Assembly: GCF_023953965.1 (NCBI RefSeq)
Contig: NZ_JAMLIX010000001.1
Span: forward strand, 310,001 to 374,000
Direction: 5' to 3'
Length of the DNA: 64,000 nt
Source: Bosea sp. (in: a-proteobacteria)
GTDB taxonomy: Bacteria; Pseudomonadota; Alphaproteobacteria; Rhizobiales; Beijerinckiaceae
Shown piece after piece: positions 33,873 to 43,347 of this stretch; position 1 is the stretch's first letter; each line of letters opens with the position of its first letter. Below the pieces are notes generated by a model. The model made no database searches and had not been told where the DNA came from. It saw only the letters and a program-made list of their open reading frames with translations. The translations under genes were made by a program, and so were the position numbers.

Positions 33873-36800
33873 CTACTCCGCCGGGGCGGGATGGGCCGTG
33901 CCATGCGCCTCGTCATGCGGGGCGTGGCGCGAGCCGTGGACCTTGCGGGCGAGGTAGCTGTAGGCGACCGGCACGACATAGAGCGTCAGCAGCGTGCCGA
34001 AGCTCATGCCGCCGACGATGACCCAGCCGATCTGCGAGCGGCTTTCCGCGCCGGCGCCATGGGCGAGCGCCAGCGGCAGGGCGCCGAGCACCATCGCACC
34101 CGTGGTCATCAGGATCGGCCGCAGGCGCAATTCCGCCGCCTCGACGAGGGCGTCGAGCGTCTCCTTGCCCTCCTCGCGCAGCTGGTTGGTGAACTCCAGG
34201 ATCAGGATGCCGTGCTTGGTGATCAGCCCGACCAGCGTGATCAGGCCGATCTGGCTGTAGACGTTCATCGTCCCGCCGGTGAAATAGAGCGCAGCGAGCG
34301 CGCCGGTGAGCGAGAGCGGCACCGAGACCATGATCACGACCGGATCGACGAAGCTCTCGAACTGCGCCGCCAGCACCAGATAGATGAAGCCCAGCGCCAG
34401 CAGGAAGACGATGAAGATCGAGGCGCCAGACTGCTTGAACTCGCGGCTCTGGCCGGAATAATCGACCTGCACCGAATTCGGCAGCACGCGCGCCGCCCCC
34501 TCCTCCAGCACCTTCAGCGCGTCGCCGAGCGAATAGCCCGGCGCGGGAATCGCGGTCACTGTCGCCGAGCGCAGCTGGTTGAAGCGGACGAGCTCCTTGG
34601 GCGCGACCGTCTCCTCGACCTTGACCAGGCTGGAGAGCTGCACGACCGCGCCGCCGCGGCCCATCAGGTAGATCGATTGCAGCGCCTGCGGGGTATTGCG
34701 CTCCGCGCCCTCGACCTGGAGCACGACGTCGTACTGCTTGCTGTTCATGTTGAAGCGCGTCACCTGCCGCCCGCCGAGCAGCGTCTCCATGGTGCGGCCG
34801 ATGATATCGACGCCGACGCCGAGATCGGCGGCGCGCTGCCGGTCGATCGTGACCTTGATCTGCGGCTTGTCGAGGATGAGGTTGGTGTCGAGATTGGTCA
34901 GCACCGGCGAATTGCCGACCTCGGCCATGAGCTGGTCGACATAGGCCCTGATCTGCGCATAGGGCTCCGAGGAGCGCAGCACGAACTCGACCGGCTTGCT
35001 GTTGGCATTGCCCTGGCCGAGCGAGGCCGGATTGGTGGCGAAGAGGCGGATGCCGGGAATCTGCGACAGCCCCCTGTTGATCTCGGCGACGAGGTCCTGC
35101 TGCTTGCGCTCGCGCTCCTCCCAGGGCTTGAGCCGGGCGAAGCCGACGGCGCGCGTCACGTCGGGGAAGCCGACGATGACGAGATAGGTCTCGACCTCCG
35201 GGATCTTGCTGAAATACTCCTCGACCTGGCGGGCATAGTCGGCGGTGAAGGACAAGGTCGCGCCCTCGGGCGAGACGCCCGAGGCGCTGATGGTGCCGCG
35301 ATCCTCCACCGGCGCCAGCTCCGCGCGCAGATGGGTGAAGAAGTAATAGCCGGAGCCTGCGACGCCCAGCGCCAGCAGCACGACGAGCGGGCGCACCGAC
35401 AAGGCCGCGCGCAACGACGCCTTGTAGCCGCGCGACAACCCCTGGAAGCCACGCTCCAGCAGGTTGTAGAGCCAGTTGTGCTTGTCGTGATGGCGCAGGA
35501 GCTTGGCGCACATCATCGGCGTCAGCGTCAATGCGACGAAGCCGGAGACCAGCACGGCGCCTGCCAGCGTCAGCGCGAACTCGATGAAGAGCTTGCCGGT
35601 GCGCCCAGTCGAGAAGGCCATCGGCGCATAGACCGCGACCAGCGTCAGCGTCATCGCCACCACGGCGAAGGCGATCTCGTTGATGCCGCGGACCGCGGCC
35701 TGCGTCGGCTTCATGCCGTTCTCGATATGGCGGTGCACGTTCTCCAGCACCACGATGGCGTCGTCGACGACGAGGCCGATGGCGAGCACCATCGAAAGCA
35801 GCGTCAGCGTGTTCACGGTGAAGCCGAACGCGTACATCAGCCCGAACGAGCCGATCAGCGAAACCGGGATCGTCACCAGCGGGATCAGCGTCGCGCGCAC
35901 CGAGCGCAGGAAGAGGAAGATGATCAGCACGACGAGCGCGATCGCCTCGATGATCGTCCGGTAGACCGCCTTGATCGAGCGGTCGATGAAGACCGAGGTG
36001 TCGTAGGATTTGGCGATCGACATGCCCTGCGGCAGGTCCTCGATGATGCCCGGCAGCGCCTCCTCGATCCCGGCCGAGACGTCGAGCGGGTTCGCCGTCG
36101 CCTGCTTGACGATGCCGATCGTCACCGAGGGCGTGCCCTTGAACCAGGCGGCGTTGCGCTCCTCGCGCGCTCCGAGCTCGATCTTGGCGATGTCCCGCAG
36201 CTTGACGGGAAAGCCGTTGGCGTCCTTGACGACGATCTCGCTGAATTCCTCCGGCGTGGTCATGCTGGTCTGCGACAGCACGGTGAATTCGCGGTCGTTG
36301 CTCTCGATCCGGCCGGACGGGATCTCGACGTTCTGCGCCCGGACGGCCGCCTCGATCTGCTGGACGGTGATGCCGTAGGCCGACATGCGGGCGCGATCGA
36401 GCCAGATGCGCATCGCATATTGGCGCTGGCCGAGGATGCGCACCTCCGCCACGCCGGTCACGTTCTGGACCCGGTCCGAGATGAAGCGGTCGGCGAAATC
36501 GGTGAGCTCGAGCGGCCCGTGGCGCGAGCTGGTCAGCGAGAGATAGAGGATCGGCTGCGCATCGGCCTCGACCTTGGCGATGACCGGCTCGTCGATCTCG
36601 TCGGGCAGACGGCTGCGCACGCGGCTGACGCGGTCGCGCACGTCGGAGGCGGCGACGTCGGGATCGACGTCCGGCCGGAAGCGCACCTGGATGAACGAGC
36701 GCTCCTGGCGGCTGGTCGAGGAGATGATCTCAATGCCCTCGATGCCGGCGATCGAGTTCTCCAGGATCTGCGTCACCTGCGTCTCGATGATCTCGGCCGA

Positions 36801-36962
36801 AGCGCCACGATAATCGGTGCGCACCGAGACGATCGGCTCGTCGATATTCGGGTATTCGCGCACCGTCAGGCGGCCATAGGAGACGATGCCGATCAGGATC
36901 ACGAGCAGGCTCATGACCGTCGAGAGAACGGGCCGGCGGACGAAGAGTTCGAACAGGCTCAT
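33873..36962 (-). CDS. RND efflux transporter, inner-membrane permease (AcrB/MexB-like HAE1)
   Basis: 1029-aa proton-driven multidrug exporter. Twelve TM helices are arranged as in RND proteins. TM4 carries the paired Asp in 'AIGLVVDDAIVVLENVHRH', essential for proton relay, and the N terminus 'FVRRPVLSTVMSLLVILIG' is typical. Two large periplasmic loops are present. The C-terminal tail is His-rich ('HGSRHAPHDEAHGTAH'). It lies 12 nt downstream of its adaptor gene on the minus strand. No outer-membrane channel gene is adjacent, so a TolC-like protein must come from elsewhere. The repressor gene expected beside it is broken (38123-38330). Confidence 0.93.
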   Translation of the reverse strand: MSLFELFVRRPVLSTVMSLLVILIGIVSYGRLTVREYPNIDEPIVSVRTDYRGASAEIIETQVTQILENSIAGIEGIEIISSTSRQERSFIQVRFRPDVDPDVAASDVRDRVSRVRSRLPDEIDEPVIAKVEADAQPILYLSLTSSRHGPLELTDFADRFISDRVQNVTGVAEVRILGQRQYAMRIWLDRARMSAYGITVQQIEAAVRAQNVEIPSGRIESNDREFTVLSQTSMTTPEEFSEIVVKDANGFPVKLRDIAKIELGAREERNAAWFKGTPSVTIGIVKQATANPLDVSAGIEEALPGIIEDLPQGMSIAKSYDTSVFIDRSIKAVYRTIIEAIALVVLIIFLFLRSVRATLIPLVTIPVSLIGSFGLMYAFGFTVNTLTLLSMVLAIGLVVDDAIVVLENVHRHIENGMKPTQAAVRGINEIAFAVVAMTLTLVAVYAPMAFSTGRTGKLFIEFALTLAGAVLVSGFVALTLTPMMCAKLLRHHDKHNWLYNLLERGFQGLSRGYKASLRAALSVRPLVVLLALGVAGSGYYFFTHLRAELAPVEDRGTISASGVSPEGATLSFTADYARQVEEYFSKIPEVETYLVIVGFPDVTRAVGFARLKPWEERERKQQDLVAEINRGLSQIPGIRLFATNPASLGQGNANSKPVEFVLRSSEPYAQIRAYVDQLMAEVGNSPVLTNLDTNLILDKPQIKVTIDRQRAADLGVGVDIIGRTMETLLGGRQVTRFNMNSKQYDVVLQVEGAERNTPQALQSIYLMGRGGAVVQLSSLVKVEETVAPKELVRFNQLRSATVTAIPAPGYSLGDALKVLEEGAARVLPNSVQVDYSGQSREFKQSGASIFIVFLLALGFIYLVLAAQFESFVDPVVIMVSVPLSLTGALAALYFTGGTMNVYSQIGLITLVGLITKHGILILEFTNQLREEGKETLDALVEAAELRLRPILMTTGAMVLGALPLALAHGAGAESRSQIGWVIVGGMSFGTLLTLYVVPVAYSYLARKVHGSRHAPHDEAHGTAHPAPAE

Positions 36963-36974
36963 GAGGGTCTGTTC

Positions 36975-38054
36975 CTAGATCCGGCTCGTCCGGACGACCT
37001 TGTCCTTGATCGCGATGGTAGCGCCGTCGCGCAGCCGCATCTGACCGGCGGTGATGATCTGCATGTCGGGCTTCAGGCCCCCGACGATCTCGACCTTGCC
37101 AGGCAGGCGCTTGCCGAGCTCGACGCTCAGGCGCTTCGCCTTGCCGTTCTCGACGATGTAGACCATCTTGCCGACCGCATCCGGCACCACCGCCATCTCC
37201 GGCACCACGATCGCGTTCTCGCGCTGGTCGATGGTGATGGCGAGCCGGGCAAACAGGCCGGGCTTGAGCGCGAGATCCGCGTTGGGGATCGCGGCACGCA
37301 GGCGGATCGCCCGGCCGTTGACGTCGACCACCGGGTCGATCGCGTAGATCTGCCCCTGGAAGCTGCGCTCCGGCACCGCGTCTACCCGCATCTGCACCGG
37401 CTGGCCGACCTTGAGGCGGCTGAGATAGATCTCGGGCACGCGGAAATCGATCTTGATCGGGTCGATGCTGGTCAGCGTGATCAGTTGCTTGCCGACCGAG
37501 ACATAGTCGCCGACGCCGACCGAGCGCAGGCCGACGACGCCGTTGAACGGCGCCACGATGGTCGATTGCGCGAGTCTGGCCTTGGCGAGCTGGATGCGCG
37601 CCTCGCTCGAGGCGAGCTTGGCGGCCGCCTCGTCGAGCGCGACCTGCGTGCCCGAGCCGCGCTGCACCAGCGCGCGCAGGCGCTCATGGGTGTCGCGGGC
37701 AAGGCCCAGATCGGCCTGGGCCTGCTTGAGCTCGGCATCGAGGATCGCGGTGTCGAGCTTGACCAGCGCCTGCCCGATCTTGACCGGCTCGCCCTCCTTG
37801 AAGCCGAGCGAAATGACGCGCCCGGCGATCTCGGGGGCGATCACCACGGATTCGTCGGCGGCGAGCGTGCCCAGCGCCTCGACCTCCTCGCTGACGGTCA
37901 TCAGCTCCACCGACGCCACCTCCACCGGCACGGCGCGCGGCCCGGAGACCGCGCCCGCCCGGGCCTGCTCGGTGCCGGCATGCTGGTTGCGGTAGGCATA
38001 ATAGCCACCGCCCGCGACGGCAGCGACCAGAACGAGAATGGCAAACCGCTTCAT
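36975..38054 (-). CDS. RND efflux periplasmic adaptor (membrane fusion protein)
   Basis: 359-aa adaptor with an N-terminal anchor helix ('FAILVLVAAVAGGGYYAY'), a lipoyl half ('VVIAPEIAGRVISLGFKEGE'), an alpha-helical hairpin (about 110-160), the second lipoyl half ('STIVAPFNGVVGLRSVGVGD'), and beta-barrel and membrane-proximal domains. It bridges the RND permease to an outer-membrane channel. It is the first gene of the two-gene pump operon. Its start at 38054 faces the remnant of a TetR gene, the usual location of the pump's own repressor. Confidence 0.92.
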   Translation of the reverse strand: MKRFAILVLVAAVAGGGYYAYRNQHAGTEQARAGAVSGPRAVPVEVASVELMTVSEEVEALGTLAADESVVIAPEIAGRVISLGFKEGEPVKIGQALVKLDTAILDAELKQAQADLGLARDTHERLRALVQRGSGTQVALDEAAAKLASSEARIQLAKARLAQSTIVAPFNGVVGLRSVGVGDYVSVGKQLITLTSIDPIKIDFRVPEIYLSRLKVGQPVQMRVDAVPERSFQGQIYAIDPVVDVNGRAIRLRAAIPNADLALKPGLFARLAITIDQRENAIVVPEMAVVPDAVGKMVYIVENGKAKRLSVELGKRLPGKVEIVGGLKPDMQIITAGQMRLRDGATIAIKDKVVRTSRI

Positions 38055-38122
38055 AAGTCCGGACGCTCCGAATACCGCGCGAAATCTCTTAGACCGGGCA
38101 GCCTCATTTGATAAGAGGCCGG

Positions 38123-38330
38123 ATGGGCGCGAAAGCCGGCCGACGCCGTCCCCCTCGAACCAACCCGACCGCCTCCCCCGCCGAACGCTGCCGCGCCGCC
38201 GCCGACCTCGCCCTCGCGGGTGTTTCGAAGCAACGATCTATAATCATTTCGCTGATAAGGAAGTTCTCTTCAAGGCGATTTGCGCCGCCCTCACGGAAAC
38301 GTTGACCGGCTTTACGGGGGGGGACCCGGA
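38123..38330 (+). pseudogene. TetR-family regulator remnant (deleted and frameshifted)
   Basis: From ATG 38123 the frame reads MGAKAGRRRPPR, then 'AAADLALAGVSKQ', where a normal TetR protein has about 17 more residues (the first HTH helices) between 'AADLAL' and 'AGVSKQ'. At about 38231-38233 one base is missing: the next frame continues 'TIYNHFADKEVLFKAICAAL', the classical TetR recognition helix, then 'TETLTGF' before the sequence loses similarity near 38330. The effector domain is absent. It is divergent from the RND pump operon and so is probably its former repressor. Downstream, the shifted frame stays open into the chemoreceptor gene, giving a false fusion. Confidence 0.75.
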
Positions 38331-38460
38331 TGCGCAGCCCCCATGGCCGGCTCCCGTAGAATTCGAGCCAGATCAACAATACCCTTATAGGTTGTTAACC
38401 TTATTGACGGATGAATGCTCCCGGGCGGCCCGGATGCCGTCGATTGCTGGGAATCTATCG

Positions 38461-39957
38461 ATGTCGGCAGGGGATCATCTCGCCAGGCGGCTCGCCTTCA
38501 TGCAGCTCGGACCGGAAGCGCAGGCCCGCATCCGCGATGTCAACGACGCGTTGAGCACGGCCATCCCCGAGGCGCTCGATGCCTTCTATACGCAGTTGCG
38601 CGGCTTTCCCGAGACAATGGCGTTCTTCGGCAGCGAACAGCATCTCGACAGCGCCAAGCAGCGCCAGGGCAAGCATTGGGGCGTCATCGCCACAGGCCAG
38701 TTCGACGAGCGCTATGTCGACGCCGTCACCAAGGTCGGGCGGATCCATGCCCGCATCGGCCTCGAGCCGCGCTGGTACATCGGCGGCTATGCGCTGGTGC
38801 TCGAGAAGCTGCTCGCCGGCGTGCTGGCGGCGCGCTGGCCGAAGAACGCGCTGGGCAAGCGCATGCCCGGCGCCGCCGAGCGCTCCGCCGAGATCGGCGC
38901 CATCGTCAAGGCCGCGATGCTCGACATGGACTATGCGATCACGATCTATCTGGAAGCCTCGGAGGAAGCGCGGCTGAAGGCCGAGAGCGAGGCCCGCGCC
39001 ATGGAGCAGGCCAAGACGGCCCAGCGCGAACAGGCGATCGCCTGCGTCGGCGAGAGCATGGCGGCGCTCGCCGAGGGCGACCTGACCTATCGCATGAGCG
39101 CCGAGATCCCGGCCGAATACGCCGGTATCCGCGACCATTTCAACGCGGCGATGGAGCGCCTGCAGGAGATAGTCGGCACCATCAAGGCGACCTCGGCGGC
39201 GATCGCCTCCTCCTCGCAGGAGATCAGCACCGGCGCGCAGGACCTCTCGATGCGCACCGAGCAGCAGGCTTCGGCGCTGGAGGAGAGCGCGGCGACGACC
39301 GAGCAGCTCGCGGCTTCCGTCAAGACCTCGAACCTGGCGTCGCGCCAGTCCGTCTCGCTCGCCGACGAGGCGGCAAACGTCGCGCGCACCGGCGGCGACA
39401 TCGTCCGCGACGCGGTCGACGCGATGGCGCGGATCGAGGGCGCCTCGAAGCGGATCTCGGAGATCACCGACGTGATCGACGGCATCGCCTTCCAGACCAA
39501 CCTGCTCGCGCTGAACGCCGCGGTCGAAGCCGCGCGCGCCGGCGACGCCGGGCGCGGCTTCGCCGTGGTCGCGGCCGAGGTCAGGGCGCTGGCCCAGCGC
39601 TCGGCAGGGGCGGCGAAGGACATCACCGGCCTGATCTCCTCCTCGGATGCCGAGGTCGCGGAGGGCGTCAAGCTCGTCCGCCAGGCCGGCGAGACGCTGG
39701 ACCGGATCGTCGCAGCCTCCGCCAAGGTCTCCAGCACGGTCGAGGAGATCGCCTCGGCCTCCGGCGAGCAGGCCAACGGCATCGACGAGATGAGCCAGAC
39801 CGTCAGCCACATGGACGAGATAACCCAGCAGAACGCGGCGCTGGCCGAGGAAAGCGCCGCCTCCGCCCGCCTGCTGCTCGACCAGATCGAGCAGCTCAAC
39901 CGGCTGGTCGCGGCCTTCCGGACCGAGCAGGGCGGCATCGGGCGGCGCGCGGCCTGA
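38461..39957 (+). CDS. Globin-coupled methyl-accepting chemotaxis protein (HemAT-like)
   Basis: 498 aa, no TM segment, so cytoplasmic. Residues about 1-165 form a protoglobin sensor with the proximal heme His96 in 'KVGRIHARIGLEPRWYIGGY', the family hallmark. A HAMP-like segment follows ('ALAEGDLTYRMSAEIPAEY', about 200-220), then the MCP signalling domain with hairpin tip 'IDGIAFQTNLLALNAAVEAA'. Likely an O2 (or NO/CO) sensor feeding CheA/CheW. ATG 38461 has GGGAA 7 nt upstream and an AT-rich promoter-like stretch about 38385-38415; the reading frame is open back to 38038 only because of the adjacent pseudogene. Confidence 0.88.
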   Translation: MSAGDHLARRLAFMQLGPEAQARIRDVNDALSTAIPEALDAFYTQLRGFPETMAFFGSEQHLDSAKQRQGKHWGVIATGQFDERYVDAVTKVGRIHARIGLEPRWYIGGYALVLEKLLAGVLAARWPKNALGKRMPGAAERSAEIGAIVKAAMLDMDYAITIYLEASEEARLKAESEARAMEQAKTAQREQAIACVGESMAALAEGDLTYRMSAEIPAEYAGIRDHFNAAMERLQEIVGTIKATSAAIASSSQEISTGAQDLSMRTEQQASALEESAATTEQLAASVKTSNLASRQSVSLADEAANVARTGGDIVRDAVDAMARIEGASKRISEITDVIDGIAFQTNLLALNAAVEAARAGDAGRGFAVVAAEVRALAQRSAGAAKDITGLISSSDAEVAEGVKLVRQAGETLDRIVAASAKVSSTVEEIASASGEQANGIDEMSQTVSHMDEITQQNAALAEESAASARLLLDQIEQLNRLVAAFRTEQGGIGRRAA

Positions 39958-39967
39958 ACGCAGCGAT

Positions 39968-40624
39968 CTAGCGCAGCCGCCAGACCGAGCTGCGCTTGAT
40001 CTCGGCATCCTCCAGCGCCCGCGTCACCGGCACCTCGTAGGTCGCGATGGCCTCAAGCCGAGCCTTCGGCAGGTAGCTGCGGCCGGGGTCGCCGATCAGC
40101 ACGGCCGCGCCCCGCGCCGTGAGCCCGGAAAGCCAGTCGACCACCCGCTCGGCCATCTCCCGCTCATAGCAGACGTCGCCGGCGCAGACGACGTCCCAGC
40201 CCTCGTCGCGGCCGATCAGGTCCTCCGAGCGCGGCGTCACCGCGACGGCGTTGGCGGCGGCGTTGATGCCGATCGCCGCCACCGCGAAGGCGTCGATATC
40301 GCAGGCCTCGACGGATGCCGCGCCCGCTTTCGCCGCCGCGATCGCGACGAGGCCGGAGCCGGAGGCGAAGTCCAGCACCCGGCGCCCGGCGACGATCCCC
40401 GGATTGTCGATGAGATGGCGCGCCAGCGCCTGCCCGCCGGCCCAGGCGAAGGCCCAGAACGGCGGCGGCAGACCGATCACGGCGAGCTCTTCCTCGGTCT
40501 TCTGCCAGAGCTCCGTCGCCTCCTCGGCGACGTGGAGCGAGATCTCCGGGGCATGCGGCACCGGCAGGAGCCGGGTCTGCGCCCGGATGAAGGCGCCGCG
40601 GTCGAAGCCGGCCTCGGCCTTCAT
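39968..40624 (-). CDS. Class I SAM-dependent protein methyltransferase (ETFB-Lys methyltransferase / METTL20-like)
   Basis: 218-aa seven-beta-strand methyltransferase. SAM motif I is 'VLDFASGSGLVAIAAAKAGA', the post-I acidic residue lies in 'VEACDIDAFA', and a conserved motif reads 'VVCAGDVCYEREMAERVVDW'. The N terminus 'VPHAPEISLHVAEEATELWQ' matches the COG3897 group, annotated as nicotinamide N-methylases but including alphaproteobacterial enzymes that methylate lysines of electron-transfer flavoprotein beta. The start overlaps the glycosyltransferase stop by 4 nt (ATGA). Confidence 0.8.
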   Translation of the reverse strand: MKAEAGFDRGAFIRAQTRLLPVPHAPEISLHVAEEATELWQKTEEELAVIGLPPPFWAFAWAGGQALARHLIDNPGIVAGRRVLDFASGSGLVAIAAAKAGAASVEACDIDAFAVAAIGINAAANAVAVTPRSEDLIGRDEGWDVVCAGDVCYEREMAERVVDWLSGLTARGAAVLIGDPGRSYLPKARLEAIATYEVPVTRALEDAEIKRSSVWRLR

Positions 40625-41775
40625 GCCGCGGCATCCGGCGCGGAGCGGCCGATGAGGCCGAGATAAAGCGCCTTCACCGCGTTCATCACGTCGCGCTCGG
40701 TATGGCCGTCGATCAGGCGCGCGCGGGCGCTCGCGCCCATGCGCTCGGCAAGGCCCGGCGCGCGGGCGAAGATCGTCAGCGCCTTGGCGAGCGCGGCCGC
40801 GTCGCCCGCCGGCACCACCATGCCGTCCTGCCCCTCGCGGACGAAGCTGCGGCAGCCCGGTACGTCGGTGGTCAGGATCGCCCGGCCGCAGGCCGCCGCC
40901 TCGAGGATGGTGCGCGGCAGGCCCTCCCCGCCGCGCGAGGGCAGGATGCAGAGGTGATGGCCCTTCCACACGCCCTCGATGTCGCGCGTCGGCCCGGCCC
41001 AGGCGATGCCCGGCCGCGCCGCCCATTCCGCCAGCGTCGCCTCGGGAATGGCCTTCGGATTGGACGGATCGGGCGCGCCATGGATGGTAAGCTCGACCTG
41101 CGCCCCCCCGGCACGCGCGAGGCCGACCGCCTCGACGGCAAGATCGACGCCCTTGGACCAGAGCATGCGCGCGACCAGCGCGACCTTGAGCGGCGGGGCG
41201 GGCGGCTGCGGCGCGGGCATCAGGATCAGCGGATCGACGCCGGCGCCGCCGACGATCGCGACCTTCGCCGCATCCTGCGGATCGAGCCCGAGCGTCGCGG
41301 GATCGTCCGGGTTCTCGAACAGGAAGCGGACTTGCGGGCCGTCGATGGCGCCACGCAGCCAGAGCCTCGCCGCCAAGCGCGCGGCCGCCGCGAGCGCGCC
41401 CTGCCTGGCGCCGAGGAAGCCGAGCCCGGTCAGCGCATAGACGCGGGCGTCGACGCCCGCGAGCTTGCCGGCGAGCCCGGCGAGCGCGATCGGCTTCAGC
41501 GCGATGCAATGCAGGATGTCGGGCTTCTCCGCCGCGATCAGGCGCTTCAGCGCCATGACCTGCTTGAACAGCGCGCGGGGATCGAGGCTGCGCCGCTCCG
41601 CTTCGAGCCCGATCAGCCGGGCGCCCGTCGCCTCGATCGCGCGCCGGTGGTTGCGCTCGCGCGCGATCACCGCGACGTCGAAGCCGAGCTCGCGCGCGGC
41701 CCGCGCCATCGGCAGGAAATGCGAGACGAAGAACCAGTCTTCGGTGATGACGAACAGGAGTTTCGGGCGCGGCAT
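40621..41775 (-). CDS. Glycosyltransferase family 4 (GT-B)
   Basis: 384-aa GT-B glycosyltransferase with an N-terminal Rossmann half beginning 'KLLFVITEDWFFVSHFLPMA' and a C-terminal donor-binding half containing 'VARMLWSKGVDLAVEA' and the EX7E region 'GGEGLPRTILEAAACGRAIL'. It resembles WbpH/PglA-like enzymes of polysaccharide or O-antigen assembly, but acceptor and donor are not evident and no other polysaccharide gene is adjacent. It is translationally coupled to the downstream methyltransferase. Confidence 0.88.
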   Translation of the reverse strand: MPRPKLLFVITEDWFFVSHFLPMARAARELGFDVAVIARERNHRRAIEATGARLIGLEAERRSLDPRALFKQVMALKRLIAAEKPDILHCIALKPIALAGLAGKLAGVDARVYALTGLGFLGARQGALAAAARLAARLWLRGAIDGPQVRFLFENPDDPATLGLDPQDAAKVAIVGGAGVDPLILMPAPQPPAPPLKVALVARMLWSKGVDLAVEAVGLARAGGAQVELTIHGAPDPSNPKAIPEATLAEWAARPGIAWAGPTRDIEGVWKGHHLCILPSRGGEGLPRTILEAAACGRAILTTDVPGCRSFVREGQDGMVVPAGDAAALAKALTIFARAPGLAERMGASARARLIDGHTERDVMNAVKALYLGLIGRSAPDAAA

Positions 41776-41820
41776 CGCGCCATCAGGCCGATGCGAGGGC
41801 GAAGGTCAAGTGCTCGCGGC

Positions 41821-43296
41821 TCAGGGCCGCGCGGTCGCGACCGGCAGCACCCGCGCGAGAGCGGCCGGAGGATCGATCCGTCCGGCGCCGTAGACGGGAT
41901 CGCGCCCGCGCGAGCCGAGATCCGCCGCGCTTTCGCCGAGCACCCGGCGCGCGCCGTCCGAATCGAGCTCAGGCTGCTTTTCGAGCAGGAGCGCGATCAG
42001 CCCCGAGACATGGGCGGCGGCGATCGAGGTGCCGGAGGTGAAGGCGTAGCGCCCGCCGGGCTCGCCCGTCAGCACGTCGACGCCCGGCGCCGCGACCGCG
42101 ACGTAGCTGCCGCGATTGGCCTCGGAGAAGACCTTGTCCTCGGCGTCGGTCGCCGTCACGGCGATGACGTTCGCGTCGGCGCCGGGATAGAGCGGGGCCG
42201 CCCGGCTGCCGCCGTTGCCCGCCGCCGCGACCGCGATCACGCCGCGCCCCTTCGCGCCGGCCAGCGCCTTCGAGAGCAGGCGGTCCTGCGGGCCGGCGAA
42301 GCTGAGATTGACCACCCTGGCGCGCTGCTGGACGAGCCATTCCAGCGCCGTCACGATCTGGAACGACTTGCCGTTGGCGGAGGTCGCCTGCGGGCCGCCG
42401 AAGGCGCGGGCGACGACGAGGCGCGCCGCCGGGGCGACGCCCTGCAATTCGCCGTGCGCGACGATCGCGGTGGCCATCGAGGTGCCGTGCGCATGCGGCG
42501 TCGCCAGCCCGTCGATCGCGTCGAGATAGCCCAGCACCGAGCCCCTGATCTCGGGATGCTCCATGTCCACGCCCGAATCGATCAGGCCGACCCGGACGCC
42601 GCGCCCCTGCGCCAGCTTGGCGGCCTCGGCGAGGCGCAGCTTCTCGACGACGTATTGCGGCGGCAGGATGCGCCTGACCGCGGCGGCGCCGCGCGTCGCC
42701 ACGGCCGGATCGCCCAGCCGCAGGCTCGGCGCCGGCGCCTGGGCGGTCTCTCCCGAGGAGGCGGTCTCCGCCCCCGCCGGCAGGCTGACGCGGGAAAGGG
42801 GGTCCTGTTGCAGCTCGAACAGGAAGTTCGGCTGTGCCCCGGCGATGCTGCTGTCGTCGCCCATCTGCGTCAGCACGGCGCGCAGGTCGCGCCCCGGCTC
42901 GATCCGGGCGCGGATCACGGTGACGCCGGCGAGCTCGAAGCGCTGGCTCGCGATCAGCGTCGCGCCATAGCGGCGCAGGACCACATCCGCCTCGGCGTTC
43001 GGCGCGAGCTCGAACAGCACCTCGTCGGGGACGAAGCGGGTCTCGTCCGGGGCCGGAACCACGCTGCGCTGCGTGCGCGGCTGGAGCCAGGCGCCGGGCG
43101 GCACGCGCATCGAGCGGTTGACGCCGCCGCCGCCGGCGGAAGGCTGCGGCTTCGCGGCCGGCGCGGCGCGCCTGCCGTCGCCGGCGGATTGGGCGAGCGC
43201 CGGCCCCGGCAGCAGCGAAAGCGCGCAAGCGAGCAGGCCGGCGCCGACGAGGCACCGGATCCAGGATCTCTTCCGACGAGCGAGCGGGAACGGCAC
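41821..43296 (-). CDS. Secreted subtilase (S8 serine peptidase) of the ECF operon
   Basis: 491 aa. A signal peptide ('LVGAGLLACALSLLPGPALA', to about residue 35) precedes a Pro/Gly-rich linker, a propeptide-like domain at about 88-160 (starting 'PDEVLFELAPNAEADVVLRR') and a subtilisin domain. The catalytic triad is intact: Asp240 in 'VGLIDSGVDMEHP', His270 in 'HAHGTSMATA', Ser424 in 'SGTSIAAAHVSGL', with oxyanion Asn361 in 'AAAGNGGS'. Start GTG 43296 has AGGAG upstream. It is the third gene after an ECF sigma factor and anti-sigma factor on the same strand. The anti-sigma C-terminal domain resembles this protein's propeptide. Confidence 0.9.
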   Translation of the reverse strand: MPFPLARRKRSWIRCLVGAGLLACALSLLPGPALAQSAGDGRRAAPAAKPQPSAGGGGVNRSMRVPPGAWLQPRTQRSVVPAPDETRFVPDEVLFELAPNAEADVVLRRYGATLIASQRFELAGVTVIRARIEPGRDLRAVLTQMGDDSSIAGAQPNFLFELQQDPLSRVSLPAGAETASSGETAQAPAPSLRLGDPAVATRGAAAVRRILPPQYVVEKLRLAEAAKLAQGRGVRVGLIDSGVDMEHPEIRGSVLGYLDAIDGLATPHAHGTSMATAIVAHGELQGVAPAARLVVARAFGGPQATSANGKSFQIVTALEWLVQQRARVVNLSFAGPQDRLLSKALAGAKGRGVIAVAAAGNGGSRAAPLYPGADANVIAVTATDAEDKVFSEANRGSYVAVAAPGVDVLTGEPGGRYAFTSGTSIAAAHVSGLIALLLEKQPELDSDGARRVLGESAADLGSRGRDPVYGAGRIDPPAALARVLPVATARP

Positions 43297-43347
43297 GGCC
43301 TCAAAGCTCCTGCGGCGGCGACATCATGCCATGGCGCGGCTGCCGGG

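Noticed and set aside
38038..39957. A 639-codon frame that would fuse a TetR-like HTH to the globin chemoreceptor
   Set aside because: The TetR part is only out-of-frame debris after a one-base deletion, there is no intact HTH, and the chemoreceptor has its own start with a ribosome site at 38461.
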